This document shows, in pieces, positions 62,745-64,000 of a stretch of 64,000 bases of DNA. Position 1 is the stretch's first letter. Each line of letters starts with the position of its first letter. The DNA is taken from NCBI GenBank assembly GCA_001462345.1, contig LIUM01000019.1, positions 26,025-90,024 of the forward strand, given 5' to 3'. Below the pieces are notes generated by a model. It was not told the origin of the DNA. It did no database searches and saw only the letters and a program-made list of their open reading frames with translations. The DNA is from Fibrobacteria bacterium AD312. Its GTDB lineage: Bacteria > Fibrobacterota > Fibrobacteria > Fibrobacterales > Fibrobacteraceae. The position numbers and the translations under genes were made by a program.

Positions 62745-63423
62745 TTATGAACCTCCTGGCCCCTTTATATCTTGAATTCCAATAATCCATTTCCATTGGA
62801 GTAATAGTCACTCCTTGAGAAGAACTTGCGTGAGTGAAGCGATTCTTGCTCAAATAAATACCCACATGATTGATTCCCCAAACATTGCCAAAAAAGACAA
62901 GGTCTCCCTCTTTTAAATCCGCTGCTTTTACAGCGCTTCCCATTTTAAACATGCTAGCGGCGTTGTGGGGAAGAGCAATATTTAGTTTTGTTTTATAAAT
63001 CTGCATTACATAACCAGAGCAGTCTGTGCCAGAACGGGATGAACCACCAAATTTATAGCGTGTTCCAATCCATGGTTTTATAAATTCTTCAAATGACGAA
63101 TTATTAGCGACCTGAGTTGTTTTTTCTTTAGTCGGTTTGGGTGTTTTTTCTTTGATTATTTCCGTTTTAGTCTCTTCATTCTTTTCTTCAGTTACTTTTG
63201 TAGAAGACGCTGCTACGGTAGAGACTTCTGATTGAGGAAGAGGCTTATAATCGCCAATCTTACGATCATAACCTGTTCTGAGAGGCATTGTACAAGCAGA
63301 TAAAAATAAAACAGAATAAATAAGCCCTTTTTTTAGAAAAGAGGGCGAAAACAATAAACAAAAGATCGATTGATTCCTTTTCAACACATTCAGGGGCAAA
63401 TCAATGGGGTAGAAACGACGCAT
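62737..63423 (-). CDS. NlpC/P60-family lipoprotein (peptidoglycan peptidase)
   Basis: A lipobox (LFLSAC) near residue 44, after a long basic N-region, anchors the protein. A Lys/Glu/Thr-rich linker (about 70-105) precedes the NlpC/P60 domain with catalytic Cys in GTDCSGYV, His in GINHVGIYL and a third polar residue near THASSSQG. It should cut peptide stems of peptidoglycan, as E. coli Spr (MepS) does. The ATG at 63423 was taken over a TTG at 63432; the long n-region suggests the true start may be internal. First gene of the nlpC-pheA-rph unit. Confidence 0.88.
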   Translation of the reverse strand: MRRFYPIDLPLNVLKRNQSIFCLLFSPSFLKKGLIYSVLFLSACTMPLRTGYDRKIGDYKPLPQSEVSTVAASSTKVTEEKNEETKTEIIKEKTPKPTKEKTTQVANNSSFEEFIKPWIGTRYKFGGSSRSGTDCSGYVMQIYKTKLNIALPHNAASMFKMGSAVKAADLKEGDLVFFGNVWGINHVGIYLSKNRFTHASSSQGVTITPMEMDYWNSRYKGARRFINE

Positions 63424-63809
63424 TAATAACAAATTAGAAATTTATATATCAAATAATGATGTATCATACTATTTATTCACCAATTTGGAATGATTTATTA
63501 TGTCATAATATAGCGCTATGATGAGGGGGTGTGATTCATATTATTGAAAGCCGCTTCGCGTTCGATTTTCCTCTAAACAAAATCCGTTTTTTCATGCCGA
63601 GACAAAGAGAATCTCATTTAAAATAGCCGTGTTTTTTTTCATGCCAAATCAAGCGTATTTTTGTTTGGAAAACAAATAGCGCAGATTCAAATGACAAAAA
63701 ACAATACTATCCAATTAAATCATAATAGTGAATTAATAGACGGAAAGTGATTTTATTTTTGAACGACTCTTGTGTGGCACACAACGGAGTGAGAAAACAA
63801 AACACTTTA

Positions 63810-63899
63810 CGTCAACAATATCATTTATTATTGAGTTTTAATGAAAAAACCATTTCCGTCAACAATAGTATTATTGAGTTTTAATGAAAAAACCATTCC
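63810..63899. repeat. Two-copy 45-base tandem repeat plus partial third copy
   Basis: CGTCAACAATA...TATTATTGAGTTTT, then AATGAAAAAACCATTtcC, occurs at about 63810-63855 and again at 63856-63899, with CGTCAACCATAA starting a third, broken copy at 63900. The copies are nearly identical and touch, so there are no unique spacers between them. Related GTTTTTTCAT or CCGT(G)TTTTTTTCATGCC blocks occur near 63584, 63628 and 63976. The whole stretch 63424-64000 has no gene I can support. It also contains a hairpin GTTTCT/AGAAAC at 63914-63935. Confidence 0.7.
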
Positions 63900-64000
63900 C
63901 GTCAACCATAACTGTTTCTGATTTTTATTAGAAACGCTATTGCACGAAAATGAGAAGCCCTTCTAAACTAACACAGTTTTTTTCATGAAGAACCGAACGT

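Noticed and set aside
63810..63920. CRISPR array
   Set aside because: The repeats touch each other with no unique spacers, only two and a part copies exist, and no cas gene is present.
1..64000. Mobile elements, integrases or defence islands
   Set aside because: No transposase, integrase, restriction, CRISPR-associated or phage gene is recognisable; the gene content is housekeeping and surface.

Overview
The window is about 38% GC, gene-dense and reads as ordinary bacterial chromosome. I see no insertion sequence, phage gene or CRISPR array. Several traits point to the Fibrobacterota or a close relative in the Fibrobacterota-Chlorobiota-Bacteroidota (FCB) group. These are two secreted carbohydrate esterases carrying CBM6 modules and C-terminal sorting-like tails, lipoproteins with poly-serine linkers, a short housekeeping-type sigma factor without region 1.1, a Rho with a long Asn/Glu-rich N-terminal extension, fused trpGD and trpCF, and repeated TAnnTTTG boxes ahead of genes like the Bacteroidota -7 element. 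The phylum assignment is inference; no rRNA gene is present to test it.

Layout. 1-5.2 kb: rho-proC and a partial receiver-like gene on the minus strand, then folK, a deoxynucleoside kinase and panC on the plus strand. 5.3-12.6 kb: one giant exported cadherin-like repeat protein (2425 aa), divergent from a sigma-70 gene. 13.7-16.2 kb: a receiver-sized unknown protein, a membrane-anchored M23 peptidase with a MinD-like but P-loop-less N-terminus, and a lipoprotein. 16.3-28.7 kb: leuCD, a lipoprotein, an ABC-F ATPase with one degenerate ATP site, a 1470-aa acyl-CoA dehydratase activase fusion, citramalate synthase, hisD and tRNA-Pro. 28.8-32.5 kb: divergent secreted CE6-CBM6 and CE4-CBM6 enzymes. 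32.8-38.2 kb: ilvD, an rRNA methyltransferase, a MgtC/DUF4010 membrane protein and rpsD. 38.3-45.9 kb: a lipoprotein and a 1025-aa right-handed beta-helix exoprotein, an Omp85-like protein, pyrophosphatase and a SIMPL-domain protein. 46.1-50.4 kb: an Arg/Asp-rich secreted protein, then an operon of ECF sigma factor, anti-sigma-like membrane protein and exported caspase-like protein. 50.5-57.2 kb: a complete trp operon (E-GD-CF-B-A). 57.8-63.4 kb: a sodium/solute symporter, a GH3-family protein, and rph, pheA and an NlpC/P60 lipoprotein. The last 570 bases carry tandem repeats and no gene I can support.

The genes fall into two themes. One is amino acid biosynthesis: Pro, Leu/Ile/Val through leuCD, citramalate synthase and ilvD, His, Trp and Phe. 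The other is the cell surface and export: plant-polymer esterases, a giant adhesin-like protein, an Omp85-like barrel, a surface caspase and two peptidoglycan peptidases. The strongest discoveries are a complete ribosome-mediated trp attenuator, with a 15-residue leader peptide carrying three Trp codons and mutually exclusive RNA hairpins, and the ECF sigma/anti-sigma/exported caspase-barrel operon. Next come the strict three-domain super-repeat in the giant protein, the ABC-F with one dead composite ATP site, and the MinD-like/M23 fusion.
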